35,050 nt of DNA from positions 1 through 35,050 of IMG/VR virus record IMGVR_UViG_3300044612_003363; one strand, given 5' to 3'. The notes below the pieces were generated by a model. It saw only the letters and a list, made by a program, of their open reading frames with translations, ran no database searches and had not been told where the DNA came from. This stretch comes from a virus. Below are positions 25,377 to 32,189 of the stretch, one piece after another (the stretch's first letter is position 1; each line of letters begins with the position of its first letter). The position numbers were made by a program, and so were the translations under genes.

Positions 25377-26000
25377 TCAGCTTCGGCAGCTCTTAGGACC
25401 ACCTACGGCGTATTCTGACCAGTCGGGTACGACTGTAAAATTTTCGTTTTTAGGTTTAAAATTTGCACTTACAACAATTCTGTCTTCTTCACCATAATGC
25501 CTATTTGTCATATGGTGAATATAAGAATTGAATAAAACCAGTTTTCCAGTTTTTGCAGGTATCGCATACGAGCTCTCTATCATATTGCAGTGATTTGTTA
25601 GGAATATTAAATCAGCACTTCCATCTGGGGCATTGACGTAATAGGATATTGAAAAATAGTCATTTGGATGAAGGTGAGTATTCACCCTGTGTGTGTGGCC
25701 AGCTACTGATTGACCTCGCTCTAGGGTTAATGTCCATATTGAGTCAAGTTCCATATCCTTTCCAAGAATTGAATTTACTGATAACTTCAATTCCTCAATA
25801 AGCCTTGAACACTCTGGCATTGAAAATGGATAGTGCCTATCTTCATAAAAAGTATGTGCCGGATTTGGGTCTTTTATATATGGTATTGACCCAGAATATT
25901 CTTTAATTTCTCTTGCAACCAAATCATTATCAATGTTTGTAATGTCCGTCGTAAAGACATCAAGAGTTATTAAATTTATTTTTTCATACTTTTTATTCAT
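25377..26000 (-). CDS. 2OG-Fe(II) oxygenase-like protein (PF13759-like type)
   Basis: A 207-residue protein using ATG 26000, which overlaps the stop of the preceding gene. SVAGHTHRVNTHLHPNDYFS leading to ISYYVNAPDGSADLIF, then AKTGKLVLFNSYIHHMTNR (H162/H163) and RIVVSANF (R174), matches the layout of the 2OG-FeII_Oxy_5 type (H...HP..LSGVYY...LVLFPSWLxH...RISISFN). It is much more divergent than the 'LGGGVVVF' group. Likely small-molecule or protein hydroxylase; substrate unknown. The exact iron ligands cannot be fixed by eye. Confidence 0.68.
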   Translation of the reverse strand: MNKKYEKINLITLDVFTTDITNIDNDLVAREIKEYSGSIPYIKDPNPAHTFYEDRHYPFSMPECSRLIEELKLSVNSILGKDMELDSIWTLTLERGQSVAGHTHRVNTHLHPNDYFSISYYVNAPDGSADLIFLTNHCNMIESSYAIPAKTGKLVLFNSYIHHMTNRHYGEEDRIVVSANFKPKNENFTVVPDWSEYAVGGPKSCRS

Positions 26001-26664
26001 ACACAAAATTCGCCATATTGACTGGTGGATTTTTTTTCAACCATACATTAATTACCATCACATTCCTAATACCAGAAATACATGGACTTGTTTGATGTAT
26101 GACTCTCCCAGCATCAAATATAATCAACCTATTCTCTTTGAATGCGATTCTTTCTCTAAGTTCTATTGGGTCTAGTTTTGTTTTTAGATTTTCCCATTCA
26201 AGAGCGTCTTTTTCTCCAAATATTAATTTCGTTTCAAATAACTCCAAAAATCCACCAACCACTTTTTCTGCAGATGGTCCATAGTAGACACATCCGATTT
26301 CTGGCCCGTTGTAAATTTTTGTATCTTGGTAGAGAAACGTATCCTCATCGACATGTGGTCCAAGAAATTGCCCAGGGCCAAAAGTTCTAGTCCAATACTC
26401 AAACCCAAGAATATCCTCAAGAGGAATAGTAAGGTTGTTTTCCCATATTTTTCTAATTACTTGTTTTCTCACAGAGTCAGCCGGAGAATACCACCACCCA
26501 TGCCAAAACATGTATGGGGCATAGCAACTAGATTGCTCGTTATGATAGGAATTAACTTCGCTTGCTATCCTTGATTCAGCTTGCATTAATCCAGGAAAGA
26601 AGCTTTCACATTCAGAAACCAGATTGAATAGCTCGGCGTCCAAGTAGTTGTCAAGTATATTCAT
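25993..26664 (-). CDS. 2OG-Fe(II) oxygenase, divergent
   Basis: A 223-residue protein. Likely ligands H104-V-D106 (FLGPHVDEDTF) and H190 (GRVIHQTSP), with R200 in SGIRNVMVINVWL for 2OG. The N-terminal 90 residues, including HNEQSSCYAPYMFWHGWWYS, are aromatic and unlike the other oxygenases in the window, suggesting a different substrate. A TAATTT box ends six bases before the ATG, with no Shine-Dalgarno. Overlaps the next gene by eight bases (ATGAATAA). Confidence 0.72.
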   Translation of the reverse strand: MNILDNYLDAELFNLVSECESFFPGLMQAESRIASEVNSYHNEQSSCYAPYMFWHGWWYSPADSVRKQVIRKIWENNLTIPLEDILGFEYWTRTFGPGQFLGPHVDEDTFLYQDTKIYNGPEIGCVYYGPSAEKVVGGFLELFETKLIFGEKDALEWENLKTKLDPIELRERIAFKENRLIIFDAGRVIHQTSPCISGIRNVMVINVWLKKNPPVNMANFVYE

Positions 26665-26670
26665 GGTTCA

Positions 26671-26676
26671 AAATTA
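26671..26676 (-). promoter_or_regulatory. Possible -10 box (TAATTT) before 26664
   Basis: TAATTT on the minus strand ends six bases before ATG 26664 (spacer TGAACC), in the 16-base gap after the gene at 26681. There is no TGN upstream. Fits the general TANNNT-leaderless geometry but is AT-rich and could be chance. Confidence 0.3.
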
Positions 26677-26680
26677 TGCT

Positions 26681-26875
26681 CTATTGAGTTTTTCCTGAAA
26701 ACTGCAAATTTATTTCTGACAACATTTCCGCAAGTACGTATATGGGCTCAGTGAAGTGAGAATCTCTTGCATAATCAGAGCCGAAGGCACCGCTGTTAAT
26801 TAACATCGTGCGAGATAAGTTTTCGTAACTCACAGCCACCCCAGGTGAGTCATTGAACAAAACTTTAGATTCCAT
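26681..26875 (-). CDS. Small hypothetical protein
   Basis: A 64-residue protein of unknown function; its sequence MESKVLFNDSPGVAVSYEN continues with a short mixed alpha/beta part (FTEPIYVLAEMLSEINLQF). No known motif. It starts 63 bases after the methyltransferase-like gene ends, and 16 bases before the next oxygenase gene begins. A TATAAT box lies eight bases before its ATG. It may be real because both neighbours leave a space of exactly this size and the start has a promoter-like element; homology would settle this. Confidence 0.5.
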   Translation of the reverse strand: MESKVLFNDSPGVAVSYENLSRTMLINSGAFGSDYARDSHFTEPIYVLAEMLSEINLQFSGKTQ

Positions 26876-26883
26876 AAAAAGTT

Positions 26884-26889
26884 ATTATA
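26884..26889 (-). promoter_or_regulatory. TATAAT box before 26875
   Basis: A consensus TATAAT on the minus strand ends eight bases before ATG 26875, inside the 63-base gap after the methyltransferase-like gene. No -35 consensus was found and no Shine-Dalgarno. Likely promoter for the oxygenase genes downstream of it. Confidence 0.45.
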
Positions 26890-26938
26890 ACCTAGTTAGC
26901 CAAAGCAAAGATACCTAGATATGCACTGTTTAAAGGCA

Positions 26939-27688
26939 TTAATTTTTTACAAACATCGTGCAACCATAGTTGCTGGAATCATGGAAAAGCGTTCCATCCA
27001 TAGACTTGAGTGTTTTATGGAATTCGTTGTTTGGATGAAACCAATAATCATCCCTGTAAAGTTTCCCAGAGTTGTTGGATGAATTCACCATCAAAACACC
27101 AGCTGGAGCCAAAGCGTCAACGCACTTACGGACCAATTCATTATTATCGTACACAAAGTGATAAGCCTGCATAGCTATGAGCTCAAAACCAGTTGCTTCA
27201 CCTTGACCTATTTCCGACCTGTCCACGACATAGTAATCAACGTCATATTCAACTTCATTCAAATCGTCACGCATAAATTGCTCAAAATTCCACAGACTTT
27301 GGTTATTCACGAAAAACAATTGAGTTTCTGGAAATTTGGTTTTCTGCAGCCATGGTGAAGCGGTCTTGTCTGCATCAAAGTAGAGAATTTTATTTGGAGA
27401 TTTTGAAGACATAATAAATTCATTTGGTGATGCTTCTGCAACCATCATGCTGGACCACGCATCGTTCATTGCCTGCGTTATATCAACGTACCAAAGACCT
27501 TCGGTTGCACCTCTTGCGGCAATTGACAAATTCAAGTTTAAGGATTGTCTCCAGTTAAAAACTCTTTGCAATCCCTCAAATCGCTCAGCATATCCTCTTT
27601 GGGCAGACTCTTCACCAAGAATATTTTCTGGCATGTATTTTGAAATCGATGTTGATACCATCGCTGTTCTTAGTTGCTTATTGTCCAT
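26939..27688 (-). CDS. SAM-dependent methyltransferase-like protein
   Basis: A 249-residue protein from ATG 27688, which overlaps the preceding gene by 11 bases, with AAAGG upstream. Sequence shows a Rossmann-like core: NKILYFDADKT, then DVDYYVVDRSEIGQG and an aromatic-rich PAGVLMVNSSNNSGK near the end. It resembles class I SAM-dependent O-methyltransferases of phages. The canonical GxGxG loop is not plain, so the family call is moderate. It may methylate a hydroxylated product or host surface sugar. It precedes the 26875 gene and the oxygenases downstream. Confidence 0.5.
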   Translation of the reverse strand: MDNKQLRTAMVSTSISKYMPENILGEESAQRGYAERFEGLQRVFNWRQSLNLNLSIAARGATEGLWYVDITQAMNDAWSSMMVAEASPNEFIMSSKSPNKILYFDADKTASPWLQKTKFPETQLFFVNNQSLWNFEQFMRDDLNEVEYDVDYYVVDRSEIGQGEATGFELIAMQAYHFVYDNNELVRKCVDALAPAGVLMVNSSNNSGKLYRDDYWFHPNNEFHKTLKSMDGTLFHDSSNYGCTMFVKN

Positions 27689-27998
27689 TTTTTGCCGCCT
27701 TTGCAAGCGTGTAATTCCAATTTGCAGTTCTGACTCTGCCTGTCAAGAGGGCATTTTGTTTTGAAAAAAATCTTGGTATTGCATTATTGGTGTACGTAGG
27801 TTCTAGGGAGCTCCTAAGGTCGCTGCTATATCTCCACATACTCCTCAGGGCAATCACTACATCTTCAATCACCATTGAGTCAACATTTGTTGGGTCAAAG
27901 TCTAGAATGTACGCGAATATTGCGAGTGTTTCTTCGTTGTAAACAATTTCTTCATCGGCATCGTAAAGATTTTCTCCGCCAGCAGCCCTATGCCTCAC
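27678..27998 (-). CDS. Small hypothetical protein
   Basis: A 106-residue protein. I choose GTG 27998 because AGGAG lies seven bases upstream; a TTG two codons earlier (28004) is also possible. The N-terminus RHRAAGGENLYDADEEIVYN is acidic; the middle is helical (LAIFAYILDF, VVIALRSMW) and the end basic (TGRVRTANWNYTLAKAAKNG). No family recognised. It overlaps the next gene and is overlapped by the preceding one, so it belongs to a co-translated set with the 102-residue protein and the methyltransferase-like protein. Confidence 0.65.
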   Translation of the reverse strand: MRHRAAGGENLYDADEEIVYNEETLAIFAYILDFDPTNVDSMVIEDVVIALRSMWRYSSDLRSSLEPTYTNNAIPRFFSKQNALLTGRVRTANWNYTLAKAAKNGQ

Positions 27999-28296
27999 TT
28001 GCAATCTCCTCTACTACTTCATCTTTATGGAAATCGCCTGGTTCGGTAACTTCCCATTTCATTTGAGGGTCATTTGACTGCAGTAGGTCGCAGAAAAATG
28101 TTGCACCGTCTGGAAGTTCATATGACATTAACGCTGGGTTCCACCTAGCAACCTGCGAATCCCTATTTGGGTTTTCCTGTGGTTCTTGTATGTTCGGAAA
28201 ATCTGCGTCAATGTCTGGACAGACTTCATATTTCCCAGAATTCATAGCTTCTTCAACTATTGAAATTTTTTTAGGGATTTTTGGCGTTATCTTCAT
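27988..28296 (-). CDS. Small acidic hypothetical protein
   Basis: A 102-residue, very acidic protein (MKITPKIPKKISIVEEAMNS). It has a mixed core with VARWNPALMSYELPDGATF and ends acidic (FHKDEVVEEIASEA), which could be a peptide-binding or substrate-mimic region. No family recognised. It lies seven bases after the gene at 28304 ends. A TAAAAT sits four bases before its ATG, a shorter gap than the leaderless pattern, and no Shine-Dalgarno is clear. Confidence 0.6.
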   Translation of the reverse strand: MKITPKIPKKISIVEEAMNSGKYEVCPDIDADFPNIQEPQENPNRDSQVARWNPALMSYELPDGATFFCDLLQSNDPQMKWEVTEPGDFHKDEVVEEIASEA

Positions 28297-28303
28297 AAAG
28301 ATT

Positions 28304-28537
28304 TTACGCTTGGAGTCTTGCTAGCGCCGCCAATTGCAACTTAAGACATTCATACGCATCGTACTGTGCTAGCAGTGCACTGTTTTCATTAGTGGCAAGA
28401 TTAATTGGGTTCACCATATCGGCCTCGAGGTCAGCATCTTCCACCCCCAGGACGAATGCAAGGGTATAAATTGAATACTCAAGTATTTGAATTGCTTCAG
28501 CTTTTGCTTTAGCTAGTTGTTCTGCCGAAAGCGCCAT
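28304..28537 (-). CDS. Small hypothetical helical protein
   Basis: A 77-residue protein that reads as almost entirely helical (ALSAEQLAKAKAEAIQILEY), with a hydrophobic centre (YSIYTLAFVLGVED) and a C-terminal Leu/Ala helix (LKLQLAALARLQA). It is not a signal peptide. Function unknown; could be a small structural or chaperone-like phage protein. TAGGGT ends seven bases before the ATG, a possible leaderless box overlapping the preceding stop. Confidence 0.55.
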   Translation of the reverse strand: MALSAEQLAKAKAEAIQILEYSIYTLAFVLGVEDADLEADMVNPINLATNENSALLAQYDAYECLKLQLAALARLQA

Positions 28538-28544
28538 GTCCTAA

Positions 28545-28550
28545 ACCCTA
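28545..28550 (-). promoter_or_regulatory. Possible -10 box (TAGGGT) before 28537
   Basis: TAGGGT on the minus strand ends seven bases before ATG 28537 and includes the stop codon of the upstream gene. No TGN precedes it. Listed because it fits the spacing of the stronger cases; may be chance. Confidence 0.25.
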
Positions 28551-28784
28551 CTCTGCGATTCGTGACTTTATACCGTCAATCTTTGAAAGAAAATCGGCAA
28601 TCAACTTATGACCGTGAATTATTCTGCCGTCTTCTGTTCCAGGTGTAAAACTCTTTTCGTCAAACGTGTCTGGGTTAAAACCCTCTTGAAGTAGTCTCTC
28701 CATTAGCTGTCTCTCAAGGTCTTTGAGCGTTCGCTGATAGACGAGCTTTTTCTCCTGGGTTGTAAAAGAAGATTCAAATTTCAT
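28548..28784 (-). CDS. Small hypothetical helical protein
   Basis: A 78-residue helical protein with KKLVYQRTLKDLERQLMERL and, at the end, IADFLSKIDGIKSRIAE. No family recognised. GGAG lies five bases before the ATG and a TAAAAT box is about 37 bases further upstream, so this is the likely first gene of a unit through the small genes and the methyltransferase. It is separated from the DUF6065-like gene by 45 bases. Confidence 0.65.
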   Translation of the reverse strand: MKFESSFTTQEKKLVYQRTLKDLERQLMERLLQEGFNPDTFDEKSFTPGTEDGRIIHGHKLIADFLSKIDGIKSRIAE

Positions 28785-28821
28785 AGCGGCTCCATAATCC
28801 CTTTGTTGGACAAGTACCCAT

Positions 28822-28827
28822 ATTTTA
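28822..28827 (-). promoter_or_regulatory. Promoter-like TAAAAT upstream of a Shine-Dalgarno leader
   Basis: TAAAAT lies about 37 bases before ATG 28784, and GGAG five bases before it, an ordinary leadered arrangement unlike the leaderless boxes elsewhere. It sits in the 45-base gap after the DUF6065-like gene. No clear -35 box was seen. Confidence 0.35.
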
Positions 28828-28829
28828 CA

Positions 28830-29531
28830 CTATGGATTGGCTAATTTTGGCAGCCCGGTGAATGTTGGTCCTATTCTATTATTGTCAGCGTCAAGACCTG
28901 AACGAATACCCTTAGTCCACGTCCATGGGTTTTCAATACCGTTTTTCGCCTTCATCTGACCATACTTCATTCTCGACTCAACCAACTCTTTATCGTCCCA
29001 GAGACTTGACTGGATAATTTCAACATTCTCAAGGACGGAATTATCGTAGATATTAAAGAAGCAAAATGGCGTTCCGGCCTCGAACACAACAGGCTCTCCA
29101 ACTTTTGTTATTTTCCAGTTCATCTGGGATTCGTCTGGCCACCAGTAACTTGGAATTGTTGCAGTAAGTGGGGCTGCTCCGTCAATAAAATAGTTTGGCG
29201 AGCCAGTCATCCACATGCTGTAACCGTCTTCTGTGTTTACAACCCAACCCATATGAATAGAAATCATTCCTATTATTGAAGAAGTGGCTTGAGTCCGACC
29301 GTTTTCTGTAGTCTCCCCGGAGAGGATTCTTGGGGGCGTATTTCCTCCGTCCCACTGGACAACCAAGTCTTCCTCCATGACAATCTCCCACCCATAGACA
29401 TTTGCAACAGTCATCGGCATGCATTGGTAAGCATGCTTGTTATGGGTGTTATCCATCCAATCACGATTAAAACGCGATTGCTTAATTAATGGGGAAGTTT
29501 GATGTGTTTTTTTTAAAAACAATTTTGTCAT
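28830..29531 (-). CDS. DUF6065-like protein
   Basis: A 233-residue protein showing the pattern I associate with DUF6065: NRDWMDNTHNKHAYQCMPMT, then NVYGWEIVMEEDLVVQWDGG, YSMWMTGSPNYFIDGAAPL and MNWKITKVGEPVVFEAGTPF. These proteins occur in bacterial and phage genomes near 2OG oxygenases, sulfotransferases and glycan genes; their reaction is unknown. The layout is a jelly-roll-like beta protein without obvious iron ligands, so it may be a partner or an unusual enzyme. It overlaps the upstream oxygenase by ATGA, strongly linking the two. Confidence 0.75.
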   Translation of the reverse strand: MTKLFLKKTHQTSPLIKQSRFNRDWMDNTHNKHAYQCMPMTVANVYGWEIVMEEDLVVQWDGGNTPPRILSGETTENGRTQATSSIIGMISIHMGWVVNTEDGYSMWMTGSPNYFIDGAAPLTATIPSYWWPDESQMNWKITKVGEPVVFEAGTPFCFFNIYDNSVLENVEIIQSSLWDDKELVESRMKYGQMKAKNGIENPWTWTKGIRSGLDADNNRIGPTFTGLPKLANP

Positions 29532-30259
29532 TTTTTGTAAATAAACCTCTCCACCTGATTCGCACTCGGACTGACTATGCCGGGTCCGTATTCTGCATCT
29601 GTCCCATCCATGTTTTTGCCGTAACCCTTCCAGAGTTTGTGATATCTATCGTTGTAGTCAAACATCGTAACAGCGGCATACTTGGTTCCTTTTGTAACAG
29701 GCCTGGACGCATGTGAGTAAATAAAGGTAGAAGGGAATAAAACAATATCCCCATACTTTGGCTTAAATGTAATGTCAAGAAACGGAAAGAAAAGCTCCCC
29801 GCCTTCATAGTCATCGTTTAGATACATAACAGAAGAAACTGTACAGACGTAGGAAAAACCGTGGTCTGCGTGCACGTTGAAGTGTTGGCCCTCGTTGTAC
29901 CTGACATAGTTTATTGCTTCCATAAAATCCATGCGAATGTTATAACGAGATTCATAGTCCTGTAAACAGGCAGTCAGTCCTGTCACTGTGTCGTTGTATA
30001 TATTTATCAATTCGCTGAATTGTTCTGGGCAATTTTCAAAGTGCGCAGGACTCATTTTGCAATCAACACAGTCTCTGTAATCCTTCATGACTTGTCCATC
30101 ACCAACAAGAGCCTCCATCCATGAGTACGGAGGTGTATCGCTGTTTCCTATTGTCGCCTCAAGCCGCTCTGGTATTTTCAGGTCTTGATTTAGAACATTT
30201 CTATAGACCAAAAAACCAGCCTTTGGGTCTCCCACATACTCAACATCGATGTTTCTCAT
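29528..30259 (-). CDS. Prolyl 4-hydroxylase-like 2OG-Fe(II) oxygenase
   Basis: A 243-residue P4H-type oxygenase. Ligands: H130-A-D132 (FNVHADHGF) and H183 (YSHASRPVTKG). The GG strand YEGGELFFPF and the FKPKYGDIVLFP turn are classical P4H features. The 2OG-binding position, usually Arg, is Lys193 (KGTKYAAVTMF), as in some prolyl hydroxylases. The N-terminal 100 residues (with CVDCKMSPAHF) have no match to the others. It is coupled to the DUF6065-like gene by ATGA. A TATGAT box ends six bases before the ATG. Confidence 0.85.
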   Translation of the reverse strand: MRNIDVEYVGDPKAGFLVYRNVLNQDLKIPERLEATIGNSDTPPYSWMEALVGDGQVMKDYRDCVDCKMSPAHFENCPEQFSELINIYNDTVTGLTACLQDYESRYNIRMDFMEAINYVRYNEGQHFNVHADHGFSYVCTVSSVMYLNDDYEGGELFFPFLDITFKPKYGDIVLFPSTFIYSHASRPVTKGTKYAAVTMFDYNDRYHKLWKGYGKNMDGTDAEYGPGIVSPSANQVERFIYKK

Positions 30260-30265
30260 TTGCTC

Positions 30266-30271
30266 ATCATA
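30266..30271 (-). promoter_or_regulatory. -10-like TATGAT box for a leaderless start at 30259
   Basis: TATGAT on the minus strand ends six bases before ATG 30259 (spacer GAGCAA). There is no TGN upstream. GAGCAA could count as a poor Shine-Dalgarno, so both readings remain open. Confidence 0.35.
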
Positions 30272-30797
30272 TCCCGGAAAACCATATTGCCAAACTCACC
30301 CTATTGCCACTAAACACGCTATCCACATAGTGCCGGTGTATCAAATCGCTCGGGAATATCACACAATCACAAATATTTGGTTTGTATCGATAGTCAATCC
30401 CCGGAAACACCAAGTCACCGCCCGTGAAATCGCTGTTTAAGTAGACCACTGCAGAAATAACAAAATTACTACAGCCAGGTTTTGGTGTTCCGTCAAGATT
30501 CTGGTTGTCTGCATGTTCTTCTGTTGTATTCCCCGGAACCACCTCAATTAAGGCTGCTTGGTCAATCTCCAGATTGAGACCAAACTCTTGTTCGGCTAAT
30601 CCAAGAACCCGTTCGCATATCTCTTCAAGGATTCCATATGCAAAAAAATCGTACTCCAATAGCTGCGATTTTTGATAGTACCCAGTGGATGGGTCATCTT
30701 TTGCTAGATTTGAAGGTAATCCAATTGCTTTTATTGCGCTAGTAATTACTTCGCATTCTTTTTGCTTTACAGCGTCTTTTTTTATGATAACCATCAT
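30267..30797 (-). CDS. Short 2OG-Fe(II) oxygenase
   Basis: A 176-residue compact oxygenase. Ligands: H95-A-D97 (EEHADNQ) and H156 (HRHYVDSV), with R166 in SGNRVSLAIWF. It has the GG strand TGGDLVFPGIDY followed by YRYKPNICDCVIFP. It lacks the long N-terminal domain of the others. Start ATG 30797 is directly after the stop of the upstream gene (TAGATG), so translation is coupled. P4H-type active site; substrate unknown. Confidence 0.8.
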   Translation of the reverse strand: MMVIIKKDAVKQKECEVITSAIKAIGLPSNLAKDDPSTGYYQKSQLLEYDFFAYGILEEICERVLGLAEQEFGLNLEIDQAALIEVVPGNTTEEHADNQNLDGTPKPGCSNFVISAVVYLNSDFTGGDLVFPGIDYRYKPNICDCVIFPSDLIHRHYVDSVFSGNRVSLAIWFSGI

Positions 30798-31424
30798 CTA
30801 CTGAACCGTATAGAACGAAGGTGTCGTGTATCTGCACCCCTCTGTCACCATAGTGACTCCATGTAGATAATTGACATCACCTGGATGAGCAACGGCTAGA
30901 CCTGGTTTTGGCTTGATACTTATACCGTGTTGGGGGTAATAAAGCTCCCCTCCCTCGAAGTTGTCATTGTAGTAGAAAAGAGAATTTATGTCGTAGTCAA
31001 CGAAGGCGTTTGGTTCTCCATTGTTTAACTGTTTGTCAGCGTGCGGCTTTTGCTCAATTCCAGGACGCCACTTCATAATTACTGGTGGTCGTGGAGATAG
31101 CTCTACACCGTAGATATCTTCAAGCACTGATTGCATCTTATCTATATATTTCTCAATTATTAAAAATACCTGTGGAGAAAGCTTTTGAAGAATATCGCTA
31201 CTACACGTTCTGTCATTCCAGTAATCTGCATTATATAGACAGGTCCCATCTTCTGCATAGACGCTTTCCTGTGAGTTGTTCCATTCGTTAATTTTCGGAC
31301 AGAATTCCTGCACTGTAATCAAGTCCTCGGCATCGATGAAGTTCTCAAAAATATGTATATTTTCAGGACCTGACCCAAAGTGCCCAGGTTTTATTTTCCA
31401 TGGTGATTTGCTGTCTGTTGACAT
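30798..31424 (-). CDS. Prolyl 4-hydroxylase-like 2OG-Fe(II) oxygenase
   Basis: A 208-residue oxygenase. Ligands: H128-A-D130 (KPHADKQL) and H188 (YLHGVTMV), R198 (EGCRYTTPSFY) for 2OG. GG strand: FEGGELYYPQHG; then KPKPGLAVAHP. It is a close relative of the 32957 gene (shared HAD...YNDNFEGGELYYPQ layout and Y-T-T/S-P-x-F end). A TGT-TAGTGT box ends seven bases before the ATG. Confidence 0.85.
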   Translation of the reverse strand: MSTDSKSPWKIKPGHFGSGPENIHIFENFIDAEDLITVQEFCPKINEWNNSQESVYAEDGTCLYNADYWNDRTCSSDILQKLSPQVFLIIEKYIDKMQSVLEDIYGVELSPRPPVIMKWRPGIEQKPHADKQLNNGEPNAFVDYDINSLFYYNDNFEGGELYYPQHGISIKPKPGLAVAHPGDVNYLHGVTMVTEGCRYTTPSFYTVQ

Positions 31425-31431
31425 GCCAATA

Positions 31432-31440
31432 ACACTAACA
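31432..31440 (-). promoter_or_regulatory. Extended -10 box for a leaderless start at 31424
   Basis: TGT followed by TAGTGT on the minus strand ends seven bases before ATG 31424 (spacer TATTGGC). No Shine-Dalgarno site. It lies in the 18-base gap after the sulfotransferase-like gene. Confidence 0.45.
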
Positions 31441-31442
31441 GG

Positions 31443-32189
31443 CTATCGATGCTTGGATTTGACTAAATCGTACAGAATAACATCGAGAAACGACCTTTCA
31501 AGTATTTCCAGTTTCGTACGATTTGAGATTTTAATATCTTGACTGGTTATTGAATTCATTTTCAAATAAGCGTTTTCCGAAAGTGTAAATCCATGGGTAA
31601 ATTTGACTTTATCAGCCAGCCAATTAATTGCTGTTTCTCTATCTTCCATAGCAAAAAGATTCATACTTTCAGTGCATTCACTTATTGCGCTTGGTTCTGG
31701 TAGGTCTGATTCTATAAAAACTAAGTTCACACTACTTGCGACGTCAATTTCACGTAATGCAACTACCGACTCGTCACATGTAGCCAATCTGCAGAAAAGC
31801 ATTTTTGACTGTATATTTCCCGAACTTGAAAATAGTTCATTGGCTCCAAATGGAGTAACACTACCCCACATGAATTCTTCAAGAAAATAATTGTCAAACT
31901 CCACATTGCCACTTTTGGCTACGTATTTAGCGATACTCAGATAATGCTGAATAGGCTCTCTAATAAGTGAAAATACATCGTAGGCATTTCTATTTTGAAA
32001 AATTGGGTTTGAAGCAAAATGACCAGATACGTATGGATTATCCCTAAATATATCTTGTGAAAAGATTTCACTCTGAGTAGGTTTATGTAAATGGAAACCT
32101 TGTTCTGAAAATGTTTTTTCTAATGCATTAGCAATCCCGTATCCAGATGTTCTGGGTATGTGCAGATGATATATTTTTTTATCATTCAT
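31443..32189 (-). CDS. Sulfotransferase-like protein 1
   Basis: A 248-residue protein with HIPRTSGYGI (residues 10-19), equivalent to the 5'-phosphosulfate-binding P-loop-like IPKTAGTS motif, and SLIREPIQHYLSIAKY (residues 74-89), equivalent to the 3'-phosphate-binding RDP...S motif (R77, S85). This is the layout of sulfotransferases that use PAPS and act on carbohydrates (Sulfotransfer_2 type). A GHFA element between the two motifs is also typical. The usual catalytic base cannot be fixed by eye, so activity is uncertain. Overlaps the paralogue by eight bases. May sulfate surface or capsule sugars, or an oxygenase product. Confidence 0.7.
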   Translation of the reverse strand: MNDKKIYHLHIPRTSGYGIANALEKTFSEQGFHLHKPTQSEIFSQDIFRDNPYVSGHFASNPIFQNRNAYDVFSLIREPIQHYLSIAKYVAKSGNVEFDNYFLEEFMWGSVTPFGANELFSSSGNIQSKMLFCRLATCDESVVALREIDVASSVNLVFIESDLPEPSAISECTESMNLFAMEDRETAINWLADKVKFTHGFTLSENAYLKMNSITSQDIKISNRTKLEILERSFLDVILYDLVKSKHR

